DNA from: Methylaequor sp002691245
Lineage (GTDB): Bacteria > Pseudomonadota > Alphaproteobacteria > Methylaequorales > Methylaequoraceae
NCBI GenBank assembly: GCA_002691245.1
Contig: NZHH01000062.1
Span: 1-17,165 of the forward strand
Direction: 5' to 3'
Length of the DNA: 17,165 nt
Positions 1-8,068 of the stretch are shown piece by piece. Made by a program: the position numbers and the translations under genes. The notes beneath the pieces are model-generated. The model was not told the DNA's origin and did no database searches. It saw only the letters and a list, made by a program, of their open reading frames with translations. The first letter of the stretch is position 1. Every line of letters begins with the position of its first letter.

Positions 1-26
1 AAAAAATAAAAAAAGTATAAAGTCAT
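1..26 (-). CDS. nuoJ: NADH-quinone oxidoreductase subunit J, first codons only
   Basis: Only the first eight or nine codons are in the window. An ATG at 26-24 overlaps the nuoI stop codon (ATGA overlap). It opens a frame reading Met-Thr-Leu-Tyr-Phe-Phe-Tyr-Phe to the edge with no stop. A hydrophobic N-terminus straight after nuoI is what the membrane subunit NuoJ would show, and nuoJ follows nuoI in nearly all alphaproteobacterial complex I operons. The call rests on position, overlap and hydrophobicity; the fragment is too short to identify by sequence alone. Confidence 0.6.
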
Positions 27-520
27 AAATATTTTGATTCCTTTTTTAAATTTCTGCTAATTTCCATTTCCCATTTATCTCCATTTTCTAGAAGCTTATC
101 TTTATTATATATTAGCTCTTCCCTAGTTTCCGTAGCAAATTCAAAGTTTGGTCCTTCAACAATTGCATCAACAGGGCATGATTCTTGACAATATCCGCAG
201 TAGATACATTTTGTCATATCAATATCATATCTGGTTGTCTTCCTTGATCCATCATTTCTTGGTTCAGATTCTATTGTAATTGCCTGGGCAGGACAAATAG
301 CCTCACACAACTTACATGCTATACACCTTTCTTCTCCAGAGTCATAACGTCTTAAAGCATGTTCACCTCTGAACCTTGAACTTAAAATACCTTTTTCAAA
401 GGGATAGTTAATTGTTACTTTAGGTTTAAAAAAATATTTTAAGGTTAGAAATAAACCCGAAATTATCTCAATTAAGAAAAACTCTTTAAAAATAAATGCT
501 ATTTTGTTTAACTTTTTCAT
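23..520 (-). CDS. nuoI: NADH-quinone oxidoreductase subunit I (two [4Fe-4S] ferredoxin subunit)
   Basis: This is the TYKY-type subunit of complex I. It carries clusters N6a and N6b and passes electrons from the NuoG arm towards NuoB in the membrane-facing part. With the start at 520 it is 165 residues. A hydrophobic segment lies at about residues 8-30. The first cluster motif has Cys66, Cys69, Cys72 and Cys76; the second has Cys105, Cys108, Cys111 and Cys115, each group followed by proline. The frame stays open to 607, but that extension runs over the end of nuoH and is not family-like, so the ATG at 520, 11 bases after the nuoH stop, is preferred. The stop overlaps the likely nuoJ start. Identity is secure. 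Confidence 0.96.
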   Translation of the reverse strand: MKKLNKIAFIFKEFFLIEIISGLFLTLKYFFKPKVTINYPFEKGILSSRFRGEHALRRYDSGEERCIACKLCEAICPAQAITIESEPRNDGSRKTTRYDIDMTKCIYCGYCQESCPVDAIVEGPNFEFATETREELIYNKDKLLENGDKWEMEISRNLKKESKYL

Positions 521-531
521 TAATTCATTAT

Positions 532-1512
532 CTAATTTTGTAAATAAATAACAACAGAAGATGTAATTATTATCCAAGCTAATGATAAAGGAAGGAAAAC
601 TTTCCAACCCAATCTCATCAACTGATCATACCTATATCTAGGAAGAGTAGCTCTAACCCAAAGAAAAAGAAAAAGTAAAATTGTAACTTTTAATAAAAAC
701 CAGACAAAGCCTGGTATATTTTGGAAAAAGGCAATTTCAACTGGTGGTAACCATCCACCTAAAAAAAGAATTGTTGACATAGAACTCATCAGAATCATAT
801 TCCCATATTCACCCAGAAAAAAAAGTCCAAAAGACATTGAGGAATATTCAACATTATAACCAGCTACTAGTTCTGATTCAGCTTCAGGAAGGTCAAAAGG
901 AGCCCTGTTTGTTTCAGCTAAAGTAGATATAAAGAAAATAACAAACATTGGGAAGTGAGGTATAACATACCACATATTTTGTTGTTTAAGAACAATTTCA
1001 CTAAGGTTTAATGAGCCAGATGTAATTAAAACAGAAATTATTATAAGACCAATAGAAACCTCATATGAAATCATTTGAGCGGCAGATCTAAGCGCACCGA
1101 GAAATGCGTATCTAGAATTACTAGCCCAACCAGCCATAATTATTCCATAAACACCAAGAGATGAAACAGCAAAAATATACATGACTCCTACGTTTATATC
1201 TGCAAGAACAATTTTATAATCAATCGGAATCACAGCCCACCCTACTAAAGCTAATGTAAAAGTAAGAATTGGGGAAAGTATAAAAATTAATTTATTAGAG
1301 TTTTCGGGAAAAATAGTTTCTTTAGTCAGTAATTTAATACCATCAGCAATCGGTTGAAATAAACCAAAGGGACCAACAACATTTGGTCCTTTTCTTAGCT
1401 GAATTGCTCCAATTACTTTTCTTTCAAAGTAGGTTAGGTAGGCAATGAAAAGCAGTAGTGGAATGACTATAAGCAAAATTTTAAAAACTATAATTAAAAT
1501 ATCAAAAAACAT
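532..1512 (-). CDS. nuoH: NADH-quinone oxidoreductase subunit H (membrane, quinone site)
   Basis: NuoH is the membrane subunit of complex I that forms part of the quinone chamber and links the peripheral arm to the proton channels. The protein is 326 residues, normal for the family, and consists mostly of hydrophobic helices. Family landmarks are the Phe-Glu-Arg-Lys motif at about residues 29-32, the following RKGPN stretch, and a loop with LPEAESELVAGYN that carries conserved acidic residues. The ATG follows the nuoG stop with no spacer (TAAATG), so translation is probably coupled to nuoG. The next gene, nuoI, starts 11 bases after its stop. Identity is certain. Confidence 0.97.
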   Translation of the reverse strand: MFFDILIIVFKILLIVIPLLLFIAYLTYFERKVIGAIQLRKGPNVVGPFGLFQPIADGIKLLTKETIFPENSNKLIFILSPILTFTLALVGWAVIPIDYKIVLADINVGVMYIFAVSSLGVYGIIMAGWASNSRYAFLGALRSAAQMISYEVSIGLIIISVLITSGSLNLSEIVLKQQNMWYVIPHFPMFVIFFISTLAETNRAPFDLPEAESELVAGYNVEYSSMSFGLFFLGEYGNMILMSSMSTILFLGGWLPPVEIAFFQNIPGFVWFLLKVTILLFLFLWVRATLPRYRYDQLMRLGWKVFLPLSLAWIIITSSVVIYLQN

Positions 1513-3552
1513 TTATTTTGTTTCTTTCAAAAAGGCTAAAGAACACTCTGACATAATTTTAGAGTTTCGACTAACTGAATCAGTCATGTAAAAGTTTGAA
1601 ATATTTGATTTTATTTCTTGATCTAAAAATTTATATTTATTTTGTTTATTCTTATTTATCTTTGATAATTTGATTTCATTAATATAACTTAAATGTTCGT
1701 AATTCATAAACATCTTTTCTCTTAAATCACTGAAACTTGAAAAAGCTACAAGATTAAATAATTTAGATAGTTTATTTAAGAAATCCCAGGAATGATTGAC
1801 ACCATCAATTGGAAACTTAACCTGGCTTGATATTTGAGGTCTACCTTCAAGATTAACATAGATACCTTCTTTTTCAGTAAAACAACTCATTGGTATGATC
1901 AAATCAGCTCTTTTGACTGCTTTATCTCCATGATGACCGTGATAAATTACGAAAGTTTTTTTTGGTATTTTATCAAAGTTAATTTCATCTGCACTCATTA
2001 AATATAAAACGTTAAATTTACCTTCATATATTTGTTTGATTAAAGACTTAGAGATATTTTTTTTGTTATAAAAACCTAAATCAAGAGCACCAACTCTTCC
2101 CGAAAATGTTTGCAAAACATTGAAACCATTCCAGTCGGAATTTTTTGAAATTTTTTGATAAAAATTTAAACAAAAATTGAATATACCGGCCGCATCATCT
2201 TGACACATGGCACCCTGACCTAAGATAAAAAGTGGCATTTTTAATTTTTTAAAGAAATCTAAATTCTTCTTTTCATTTAATTTTTTTAGTGAAGAAGAAG
2301 TTACTCCGAGAGAGTTTACTAAAAAATTGGGTTTAAAATTACCTATACTCAAGATCTTATAATTTTTCGGTGAAGATAAAAACCTTTGTCTGATTCTCGA
2401 CGATAAAATCGGTGCCTCTTTTTTTATATCAGTTCCAATTAGAAGACACGAGTCTGAGTTATCAATTCCTTTAATAGTGGAGTTAAAAATATATGAAAAT
2501 CTCTGTGATGGAATAAAAAATGAATCATCTTGTCTGCAGTCATAATTTTCGATTTTTAATTCATCGAGGAAATTTTTAAATGAGAAAATGGATTCACAAT
2601 CAAGTGTGTTTCCTACTAATGCTGCAATCTGTGAGGGTTTTGTATTAGATAAATTATGATGAATAGCTTTTAATATATTTTCTTCAGATTCCTCAATTAA
2701 CTTTCCTTCAGTATTTCTAGAATAATACCTGTCAATTCTTTGATTACTTATTCCATCATATGCAAACCTTGTTTTATCAGAAATCCACTCATCATTAATC
2801 TCTTCATTAATTCTCGGCAAAACTCTTAAAATTTTATCACTTTTTGAATCTATTCGGATACTACTTCCAACTGCATCAAAAACATCAATTGTTTCAGTTT
2901 TTTTTAGTTCCCAGGGTCTAGCAACGAATTCATATGGTTTTGAGGTAAGTGCTCCAACAGGACACAAGTCAATAACATTTCCAGACATCTCATAATCCAT
3001 AGATTCTTCGAGATAAGTTGTAATTTCGGTATCTTCACCTCTACCTATTGCACCTAACTGTTTTTCATTTCCAGCAATTTCTTCAGAAAAGCGAATACAC
3101 CTTGTGCAATGTATACATCTGGTCATATGAGTTTGAATTAAAGGTCCTAAATTTTTATCTTTAACCGCCCGTTTTTGTTCAACAAAACGACTAATACCAG
3201 TGCCGTATGCCATTGCTTGGTCTTGAAGATCACATTCACCACCTTGATCACATATAGGACAATCTAGAGGGTGATTGATTAAAAGAAATTCCATCACACC
3301 TTTTCTAGCCTTCACAACCATCTCAGAATTCGTCTTTATTTTCATTCCTTCAGCTACGGGCATTGCGCAAGAAGCAACTGGTTTATTTGAATTTTCCATT
3401 TCAACTAAACACATCCTACAATTTCCTGCTATAGAAAGTTTTTCGTGATAGCAAAATCTTGGAATTTCAACTCCTGCCGACTCGCATGCCTGAATAACAG
3501 TGATACCATCTTCTACATCATAAGATTTATCGTCAATGAAAATTTGAACCAT
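1513..3552 (-). CDS. nuoG: NADH-quinone oxidoreductase subunit G (75-kDa iron-sulfur subunit)
   Basis: NuoG carries three iron-sulfur clusters in the peripheral arm of complex I. The 679-residue length matches the shorter alphaproteobacterial and mitochondrial form, not the roughly 900-residue enterobacterial one. The N-terminal ferredoxin domain has the [2Fe-2S] ligands Cys34, Cys45, Cys48 and Cys62. Next come the N5 ligands His94, Cys98, Cys101 and Cys107, then the N4 ligands Cys146, Cys149, Cys152 and Cys197. The rest is the molybdopterin-oxidoreductase-like fold, poorly conserved and Lys/Asn-rich in its last 250 residues. No extra Cys motif of the N7 type was seen. The ATG directly abuts the nuoF stop (TAGATG), and its own stop abuts the nuoH start. 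Confidence 0.97.
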   Translation of the reverse strand: MVQIFIDDKSYDVEDGITVIQACESAGVEIPRFCYHEKLSIAGNCRMCLVEMENSNKPVASCAMPVAEGMKIKTNSEMVVKARKGVMEFLLINHPLDCPICDQGGECDLQDQAMAYGTGISRFVEQKRAVKDKNLGPLIQTHMTRCIHCTRCIRFSEEIAGNEKQLGAIGRGEDTEITTYLEESMDYEMSGNVIDLCPVGALTSKPYEFVARPWELKKTETIDVFDAVGSSIRIDSKSDKILRVLPRINEEINDEWISDKTRFAYDGISNQRIDRYYSRNTEGKLIEESEENILKAIHHNLSNTKPSQIAALVGNTLDCESIFSFKNFLDELKIENYDCRQDDSFFIPSQRFSYIFNSTIKGIDNSDSCLLIGTDIKKEAPILSSRIRQRFLSSPKNYKILSIGNFKPNFLVNSLGVTSSSLKKLNEKKNLDFFKKLKMPLFILGQGAMCQDDAAGIFNFCLNFYQKISKNSDWNGFNVLQTFSGRVGALDLGFYNKKNISKSLIKQIYEGKFNVLYLMSADEINFDKIPKKTFVIYHGHHGDKAVKRADLIIPMSCFTEKEGIYVNLEGRPQISSQVKFPIDGVNHSWDFLNKLSKLFNLVAFSSFSDLREKMFMNYEHLSYINEIKLSKINKNKQNKYKFLDQEIKSNISNFYMTDSVSRNSKIMSECSLAFLKETK

Positions 3553-4824
3553 CTATGCAACCTTATCGACTTTTTTTGGTTTCTTTAATAAATCGTTTCT
3601 AAAGTGTTTTAACAGTCCTTGTATTGGCCACGCGGCAGCATCACCAAGTGCGCAAATTGTATGTCCCTCAATTTGTTTGGTTACTTGTTCAAGAAGGTCT
3701 AGCTCTTCTGCTGTAGCGCCGTTTTTATAAACTCTATCCATCATTCTCATTAACCAACCTGTCCCTTCTCTGCAGGGAGTACATTGTCCACATGATTCAT
3801 GTTTATAGAACTCGGAAAGTCTTAATATAACCTTAGTAATATTGGTATTTTTATTTATTACTATTATGCCGGCTGTACCAAGAGCTGAACCAGCATCTTT
3901 CAATGAATCGAAATCCATTAAAACTTCTTCACATAAATTTTTAGGTAAAAGTGGTACGGAAGAACCACCCGGTATTATTGCTTGTAAGTTATCCCAACCA
4001 CCAATGACATCTCCAGCATATTTTTGTATAAGATATTTCAAAGGAACACCCAGTTCTTCCTCAACATTACAAGGATTGTTTACATGACCAGATATGCAAA
4101 AAATTTTTGAACCAGTATTATTTTTTCTACCTAATTTACTAAACCAGTCATGTCCTCTCCTCATTATTGTAGGAACAACAGCAATGGTTTCAACATTATT
4201 TACTGTTGTGGGCATGCCGTAAAGTCCTACACTTGCAGGAAAGGGTGGTTTTAGTCGAGGCTGACCTTTTTTACCTTCTAAGCTTTCAATCAAAGCTGTT
4301 TCTTCTCCACAAACATATGCCCCAGACCCATAATGTAAATATAGATCAAAATCAAAATTTGAGCCTTTAACATCTTTTCCAAGAAGATTATTTTTATAAG
4401 CTTCATCAATTGCCTTTTGAAGAATTAAAGCTTCGTTAAAAAATTCTCCTCTAATATAGATGTAGCACTTAGTAGCTCCGATCGCGTAACCTGAAATCAA
4501 GCAACCTTCAATAAGTTTATGTGGTTCATTTCTAATAATATCTCGGTCTTTGCATGTCCCGGGCTCGCCTTCATCTGCATTTATAACTAAATAATGTTGT
4601 TTATCTCTAGATTTTGGCATAAAATCCCACTTCATACCTGTTGAAAAACCTGCCCCACCTCTTCCTCTTAAGCCGGATTCTTTGATCGTATTGATGATCT
4701 CTTGAGGTTCTTTTTTTAATATTTTTTTAATATCTTTCCAATCTCCTCTTTGAATTGCCGATTTAAGGTAGGGGGTATCTCGACCGTAAAGGTTTTTAAA
4801 AATTATATTATCTTTTTTTATCAT
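3553..4824 (-). CDS. nuoF: NADH-quinone oxidoreductase subunit F (NADH- and FMN-binding)
   Basis: NuoF is the entry point of complex I: it binds NADH and FMN and holds cluster N3. From the ATG at 4824 it has 423 residues. Visible landmarks are the glycine-rich GRGGAGF at about residues 54-60 (FMN/NADH site), NADEGEPGT at 82-90, GSGAYVCGEETAL at 167-179, and the [4Fe-4S] ligands Cys345, Cys348, Cys351 and Cys391. The frame is open to 4872, but those 16 extra residues are antiparallel to nothing known in the family and overlap the nuoE tail. The Met at 4824 gives the usual N-terminus ending in NLYG and has a purine-rich AGAAAGAG upstream. It overlaps nuoE by 17 bases. Confidence 0.96.
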   Translation of the reverse strand: MIKKDNIIFKNLYGRDTPYLKSAIQRGDWKDIKKILKKEPQEIINTIKESGLRGRGGAGFSTGMKWDFMPKSRDKQHYLVINADEGEPGTCKDRDIIRNEPHKLIEGCLISGYAIGATKCYIYIRGEFFNEALILQKAIDEAYKNNLLGKDVKGSNFDFDLYLHYGSGAYVCGEETALIESLEGKKGQPRLKPPFPASVGLYGMPTTVNNVETIAVVPTIMRRGHDWFSKLGRKNNTGSKIFCISGHVNNPCNVEEELGVPLKYLIQKYAGDVIGGWDNLQAIIPGGSSVPLLPKNLCEEVLMDFDSLKDAGSALGTAGIIVINKNTNITKVILRLSEFYKHESCGQCTPCREGTGWLMRMMDRVYKNGATAEELDLLEQVTKQIEGHTICALGDAAAWPIQGLLKHFRNDLLKKPKKVDKVA

Positions 4825-5419
4825 AAGAACTCTTTCTAGGTTCCGAACCCCTTCTACCGGATTGGGAACCAATTTTTAATTTTTTTTCATTCGTTATATT
4901 ATTTATTAATTTATCTGTAGTATTCAAATCTAAATCTTCATAATAATCTTGATTTATTTTCACTACAGGAGCATTTACACAAGCGCCCAAGCATTCAACT
5001 CTACTAAGTGAAAACATTTTGTCCTTTGAAATTCCGCCAATTTGAACAGCTAATTTTTTTTGACAAAAAGATAATATATCGTCTGAGCCTCTCAGCATAC
5101 ATGGGGAAGTTGTACAAACTTCAATGTGAAACTTACCAACTGGGGAAAGATTATACATTGAATAAAATGTTGCTATTTCTAAGACTTTGATTTCTGGGAT
5201 CTCTAAAAAACTAGAAACATATTCGATTGCTTTTTTTGGCAACCAACCATTATTCTGGTTCTGAGCTATAGACAACAAAGGCATTATTGAGCTTTCTTTG
5301 TAGTTTTTAGGATAAATTTTTAAAATTTTTTTTGCTAATAACATATTTTCCTTGTTAAAATAAAACTCTTTGGGTTGTATTTTGTCTTCAGCAATTTTTT
5401 TAAAAGATATTTGACTCAT
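4808..5419 (-). CDS. nuoE: NADH-quinone oxidoreductase subunit E (24-kDa [2Fe-2S] subunit)
   Basis: NuoE is a thioredoxin-like subunit that sits next to NuoF and holds the off-path cluster N1a. The protein is 203 residues. The four cluster ligands are Cys102, Cys107, Cys143 and Cys147, in the family pattern CxxxxC and CLGAC. The C-terminal tail, from about residue 184, is polar and rich in Gly, Arg and Ser. Its GSQSGRRGSEP resembles the GPQxGRxxSxP tail I remember from alphaproteobacterial NuoE, so it looks native although it is locally GC-rich. The start codon overlaps the nuoD stop by four bases (ATGA), and the end overlaps the nuoF start. Confidence 0.96.
   Translation of the reverse strand: MSQISFKKIAEDKIQPKEFYFNKENMLLAKKILKIYPKNYKESSIMPLLSIAQNQNNGWLPKKAIEYVSSFLEIPEIKVLEIATFYSMYNLSPVGKFHIEVCTTSPCMLRGSDDILSFCQKKLAVQIGGISKDKMFSLSRVECLGACVNAPVVKINQDYYEDLDLNTTDKLINNITNEKKLKIGSQSGRRGSEPRKSSYDKKR
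4839..4870 (-). other. Inverted repeat (hairpin) at the nuoE-nuoF junction
   Basis: Twelve-base arms (4839-4850 and 4859-4870) pair at ten of twelve positions around an eight-base loop. The outer six pairs, GGTTCC with GGAACC, are perfect. It is GC-rich against a very AT-rich background and lies inside the NuoE tail codons. It ends 14 bases before the nuoF ATG, with the purine-rich ribosome-binding stretch just outside the stem. No T-tract follows, so it is not an intrinsic terminator. It could tune nuoF translation or mRNA stability, or simply reflect codon choice in the conserved tail. Confidence 0.5.
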
Positions 5420-6588
5420 CTATCTATCTCTCCAAAAACAACATCAAGGCTTCCAATAATTGCTACTAGATCTGATAGCATGTGACCCTTAGATAAAAAC
5501 TCTGTAGCTTGAAGAAAGGGAAAGCCAGGTGCCCTGATCTTACATCTATAAGGTTTATTTGTTCCGTCTGAAATAAGAAGGACACCAAATTCTCCTTTGG
5601 GTGCTTCAACCGCAGTGTAGGTTTCGCCAGGCGGAACATGAAAACCTTCGGTAAAAAGTTTAAAATGATTAATTAAAGATTCCATAGATTCTTTCATAAC
5701 ATTTCTTTTTGGAGGAACAACTCTTGGGTCATCACTAATTGATGGTCCATCAGGCATATTTTTTAGACATTGCCTAATTATTGAAACTGATTGTCTCATT
5801 TCCTCAACTCTCACCAGAAATCTTTCAAAACAGTCGCCAGTTGAGCCTGTTGGAACTTTAAAATCGATTTCGTTGTAACAGTCATAGGGCTGTTTTTTTC
5901 TTAAATCCCAGTTCAAACCGGAAGCTCTAATGCAAGGACCAGAAAATCCCCATTCAAGTGCATCATCAGCTGAAATCTTTCCTATTCCAACAGACCTTTG
6001 TCTAAAAATTCTATTTTTTTCAATCAATTTTTCAGTATCATCAATATGTGATGTAAATTTATTACAGAAATTTTCAATATCATTAGAGAGTCCTTCTGGT
6101 ATATCTCTGTGAACACCTCCCGGTCTAAAATAAGCTGAATGTAGTCTTGACCCTGAAACTCTTTCATAAAATTCCATTAATACTTCCCTATCTTCAAACA
6201 ACCACAGAAAAGGTGTCATTGCACCTACATCTAGGGCAAATGTGGTTATATTAAGGATGTGATTTAAAATTCTAGTAATTTCAGAGAATAAAACCCGAAT
6301 GTATTGGCCTCTTTTTGGAACATCTATTTGCAACAGCTTTTCAATTGCCAGCGAGTAAGCGTGTTCCTGACACATTGGCGAAACATAGTCAAGCCTATCA
6401 AAATAAGGCAAAGCTTGAATATAGGTTTTATTTTCAATAAGTTTCTCAGTTCCTCTGTGTAAAAGGCCTATATGAGGATCTGCTCTTTCAACAATTTCTC
6501 CATCAAGTTCCAAAACTAATCTTAAAACACCATGTGCAGCTGGGTGCTGAGGACCAAAATTAAGAGTATAATTTTCTGTTTTAGTCAT
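5416..6588 (-). CDS. nuoD: NADH-quinone oxidoreductase subunit D (49-kDa, quinone-site subunit)
   Basis: NuoD, related to the large subunit of [NiFe] hydrogenases, forms the quinone-reduction site together with NuoB. From the ATG at 6588 it has 390 residues. It shows GPQHPAAHG at residues 12-20, where His19 corresponds to the quinone-binding His, and Tyr68 in the RLDY motif, the conserved quinone-headgroup Tyr; the spacing of 49 residues is as in the family. The 49-kDa signature LHRGTEK lies at about 43-49. A frame extension to 6612 adds eight residues within nuoC and is not family-like. The preferred start overlaps the end of nuoC by eight bases (ATGACTAA). Its stop overlaps the nuoE start. 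Confidence 0.97.
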   Translation of the reverse strand: MTKTENYTLNFGPQHPAAHGVLRLVLELDGEIVERADPHIGLLHRGTEKLIENKTYIQALPYFDRLDYVSPMCQEHAYSLAIEKLLQIDVPKRGQYIRVLFSEITRILNHILNITTFALDVGAMTPFLWLFEDREVLMEFYERVSGSRLHSAYFRPGGVHRDIPEGLSNDIENFCNKFTSHIDDTEKLIEKNRIFRQRSVGIGKISADDALEWGFSGPCIRASGLNWDLRKKQPYDCYNEIDFKVPTGSTGDCFERFLVRVEEMRQSVSIIRQCLKNMPDGPSISDDPRVVPPKRNVMKESMESLINHFKLFTEGFHVPPGETYTAVEAPKGEFGVLLISDGTNKPYRCKIRAPGFPFLQATEFLSKGHMLSDLVAIIGSLDVVFGEIDR

Positions 6589-7207
6589 CAATTTTCTTAG
6601 ATTTCTCGTCACCAGGAAGATATTTTGACATTCCTTCCCATGGGCTTAAATTGTTAAAGTTTCTGTATTCTTGTTCAAGTTTTACTGGCTCACTAATGAC
6701 CTTACCTAACTCATCGTCAAATTTGACTTGTGTAAAACCAGTAAGAGGAAAGTCTTTTCTCAGAGGATGACCAACAAAATCATAATCTGTAAGAATTCTC
6801 CTCAAATCTGGATGTCCAACAAATCTAATTCCAAACAAATCCCATGCTTCTCTTTCATACCAATTAGCACATCGGAAAACTTCAGTGACAGAGCTAACAG
6901 GTTTATCTACAGGAACCCATGTTTTAACCTTTATTCTAAAGTTTTTTGAAACGCTTAAAAGATTATAAATTAATAAAAATCTTTTATCCTCATTAGGATA
7001 GTCGACTGCTGTAAAGTCAATAAGTGTGTGCATATTAAACGAAGGGTTGTCTTTAAAAAACATTAATGTTTTAAGGATATCTTTATCTTGAATAAAGATA
7101 CTTATCTCATTATTAGAAATATTTATTTTGAATTTACAAAAAGTCATTAAACTTTTGATTAAATCTTTCATCTCCAAAATAAATTTATCGTGTTTTCTTT
7201 GACTCAT
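6581..7207 (-). CDS. nuoC: NADH-quinone oxidoreductase subunit C (30-kDa subunit)
   Basis: NuoC is a cofactor-free peripheral-arm subunit that supports NuoD. The protein is 208 residues, separate from NuoD as in alphaproteobacteria (the two are fused in enterobacteria). The 30-kDa signature is visible as EREAWDLFGI at residues 118-127, followed by HPDLRRIL and the DYDFVGHPLRKDFP stretch typical of the C-terminal half. The N-terminal 30 residues are Lys-rich and variable; Met13 is an alternative start. The chosen ATG at 7207 overlaps the nuoB stop by four bases (ATGA), which argues for coupled translation. Confidence 0.97.
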   Translation of the reverse strand: MSQRKHDKFILEMKDLIKSLMTFCKFKINISNNEISIFIQDKDILKTLMFFKDNPSFNMHTLIDFTAVDYPNEDKRFLLIYNLLSVSKNFRIKVKTWVPVDKPVSSVTEVFRCANWYEREAWDLFGIRFVGHPDLRRILTDYDFVGHPLRKDFPLTGFTQVKFDDELGKVISEPVKLEQEYRNFNNLSPWEGMSKYLPGDEKSKKIDD

Positions 7208-7719
7208 GATCTATATATTTTATTGTCTCTCATTATTTTTTTTTGGAGCTGAAGTATTCCATACAATAATGCCTCTGCAGTTGGGGGACAACCTGGCACA
7301 TAAATATCAACTGGGACGATTTTATCGCAACCTCTAACAACTGAATAAGAGTAATGATAATATCCACCCCCGTTAGCACAACTACCCATAGAAATTACCC
7401 ATCTCGGTTCAGGCATCTGATCATAAACTTTTCTTAAGGCAGGTGCCATTTTATTAGTTAGGGTTCCAGCAACAATCATAACATCAGACTGTCTGGGGCT
7501 AGGTCTAAATACAACGCCAAATCTATCAAAATCATATCTGCTTGCTGCAGATTGCATCATTTCAACCGCGCAGCATGCCAATCCAAAACTCATTGGCCAC
7601 AAAGAACCCGATCTTGCCCAATTTATTAGATCATTTGCTTTTGTTATTAAAAAACCATGCTTTGAAATATGTTTTTCCATTTGATCATAGTTTTTTGCAT
7701 CAACTTTTTTTAATTCCAA
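7204..7719 (-). CDS. nuoB: NADH-quinone oxidoreductase subunit B (cluster N2 subunit), probable TTG start
   Basis: NuoB (PSST) carries cluster N2, the last iron-sulfur centre before quinone. Numbering from the upstream ATG, the ligands are the adjacent pair Cys56-Cys57, then Cys121 and Cys151, in the motifs GLACCAVEMM, GSCA and PGCPP. Two starts are possible. The ATG at 7740 gives 178 residues and a 31-base overlap with nuoA, but lacks a clear ribosome-binding site. The TTG at 7719 gives 171 residues and a 10-base overlap, and has a strong AAAGGAG seven bases upstream (7727-7733). I prefer the TTG. Either start keeps all functional residues. The stop overlaps nuoC (ATGA). Confidence 0.95.
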   Translation of the reverse strand: MELKKVDAKNYDQMEKHISKHGFLITKANDLINWARSGSLWPMSFGLACCAVEMMQSAASRYDFDRFGVVFRPSPRQSDVMIVAGTLTNKMAPALRKVYDQMPEPRWVISMGSCANGGGYYHYSYSVVRGCDKIVPVDIYVPGCPPTAEALLYGILQLQKKIMRDNKIYRS

Positions 7720-8063
7720 TCTAGTGCTCCTTTCACCCATTCATATAAAAAACCAACTGTTAAAACAAAGAGAAAAAAAATCATTGACCAAAAGCCAAAC
7801 ATTCCAATTTCATTGAATGCTACTGCCCATGGAAAGAGAAATATAATCTCTAAATCAAAAATAATAAATAGAATGGCAACCAAATAAAATTTTACCTCAA
7901 ATTTTCCTCTTGTTTCATCAAAAGGTTCAAAGCCGCACTCATATGTTGAGTTTTTTTCAGCATAGGGAGATTTTTTACCAACTAAAATGGATAAAAAGAA
8001 AGCCCCAAAAGAAAAGACTAATGCAAACACAAGAAAGATAAGAATTGGTAAGTATTCAATCAT
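7710..8063 (-). CDS. nuoA: NADH-quinone oxidoreductase subunit A (small membrane subunit)
   Basis: NuoA is the small membrane subunit at the junction of the peripheral and membrane arms of complex I. It is 117 residues with three hydrophobic segments at about 5-28, 60-80 and 88-108. The loop after the first helix holds the family motif YECGFEP (residues 41-47, with the conserved Cys43), and the second helix begins with the typical KFYLVAILFIIFDLE stretch. It is the first gene of the nuo operon. The ATG at 8063 has no evident ribosome-binding site, and the upstream 75 bases contain a tandem duplication. Its end overlaps nuoB. Confidence 0.96.
   Translation of the reverse strand: MIEYLPILIFLVFALVFSFGAFFLSILVGKKSPYAEKNSTYECGFEPFDETRGKFEVKFYLVAILFIIFDLEIIFLFPWAVAFNEIGMFGFWSMIFFLFVLTVGFLYEWVKGALDWN
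7727..7733 (-). promoter_or_regulatory. Strong Shine-Dalgarno site deciding the nuoB start
   Basis: The minus strand reads AAAGGAG here, then a seven-base spacer, then TTG at 7719-7717. This is one of the few strong ribosome-binding sites in the window. It falls inside the codons that would follow the alternative ATG at 7740, so it supports the TTG as the nuoB start. Confidence 0.65.
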
Positions 8064-8068
8064 TTTAC

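Noticed and set aside
521..607. N-terminal extension of NuoI of 29 residues
   Set aside because: It lies within the end of nuoH and does not resemble the family; the Met at 520 begins a normal NuoI.
4839..4870. An inserted palindromic element like those in Rickettsia genes
   Set aside because: The encoded NuoE tail resembles the usual alphaproteobacterial GPQxGRxxSxP tail, so an insertion is not needed. No second copy was seen in the window.
4825..4872. 16-residue extension of NuoF upstream of 4824
   Set aside because: It is read from the nuoE tail in another frame; the Met at 4824 gives the standard NuoF N-terminus and has a purine-rich upstream stretch.
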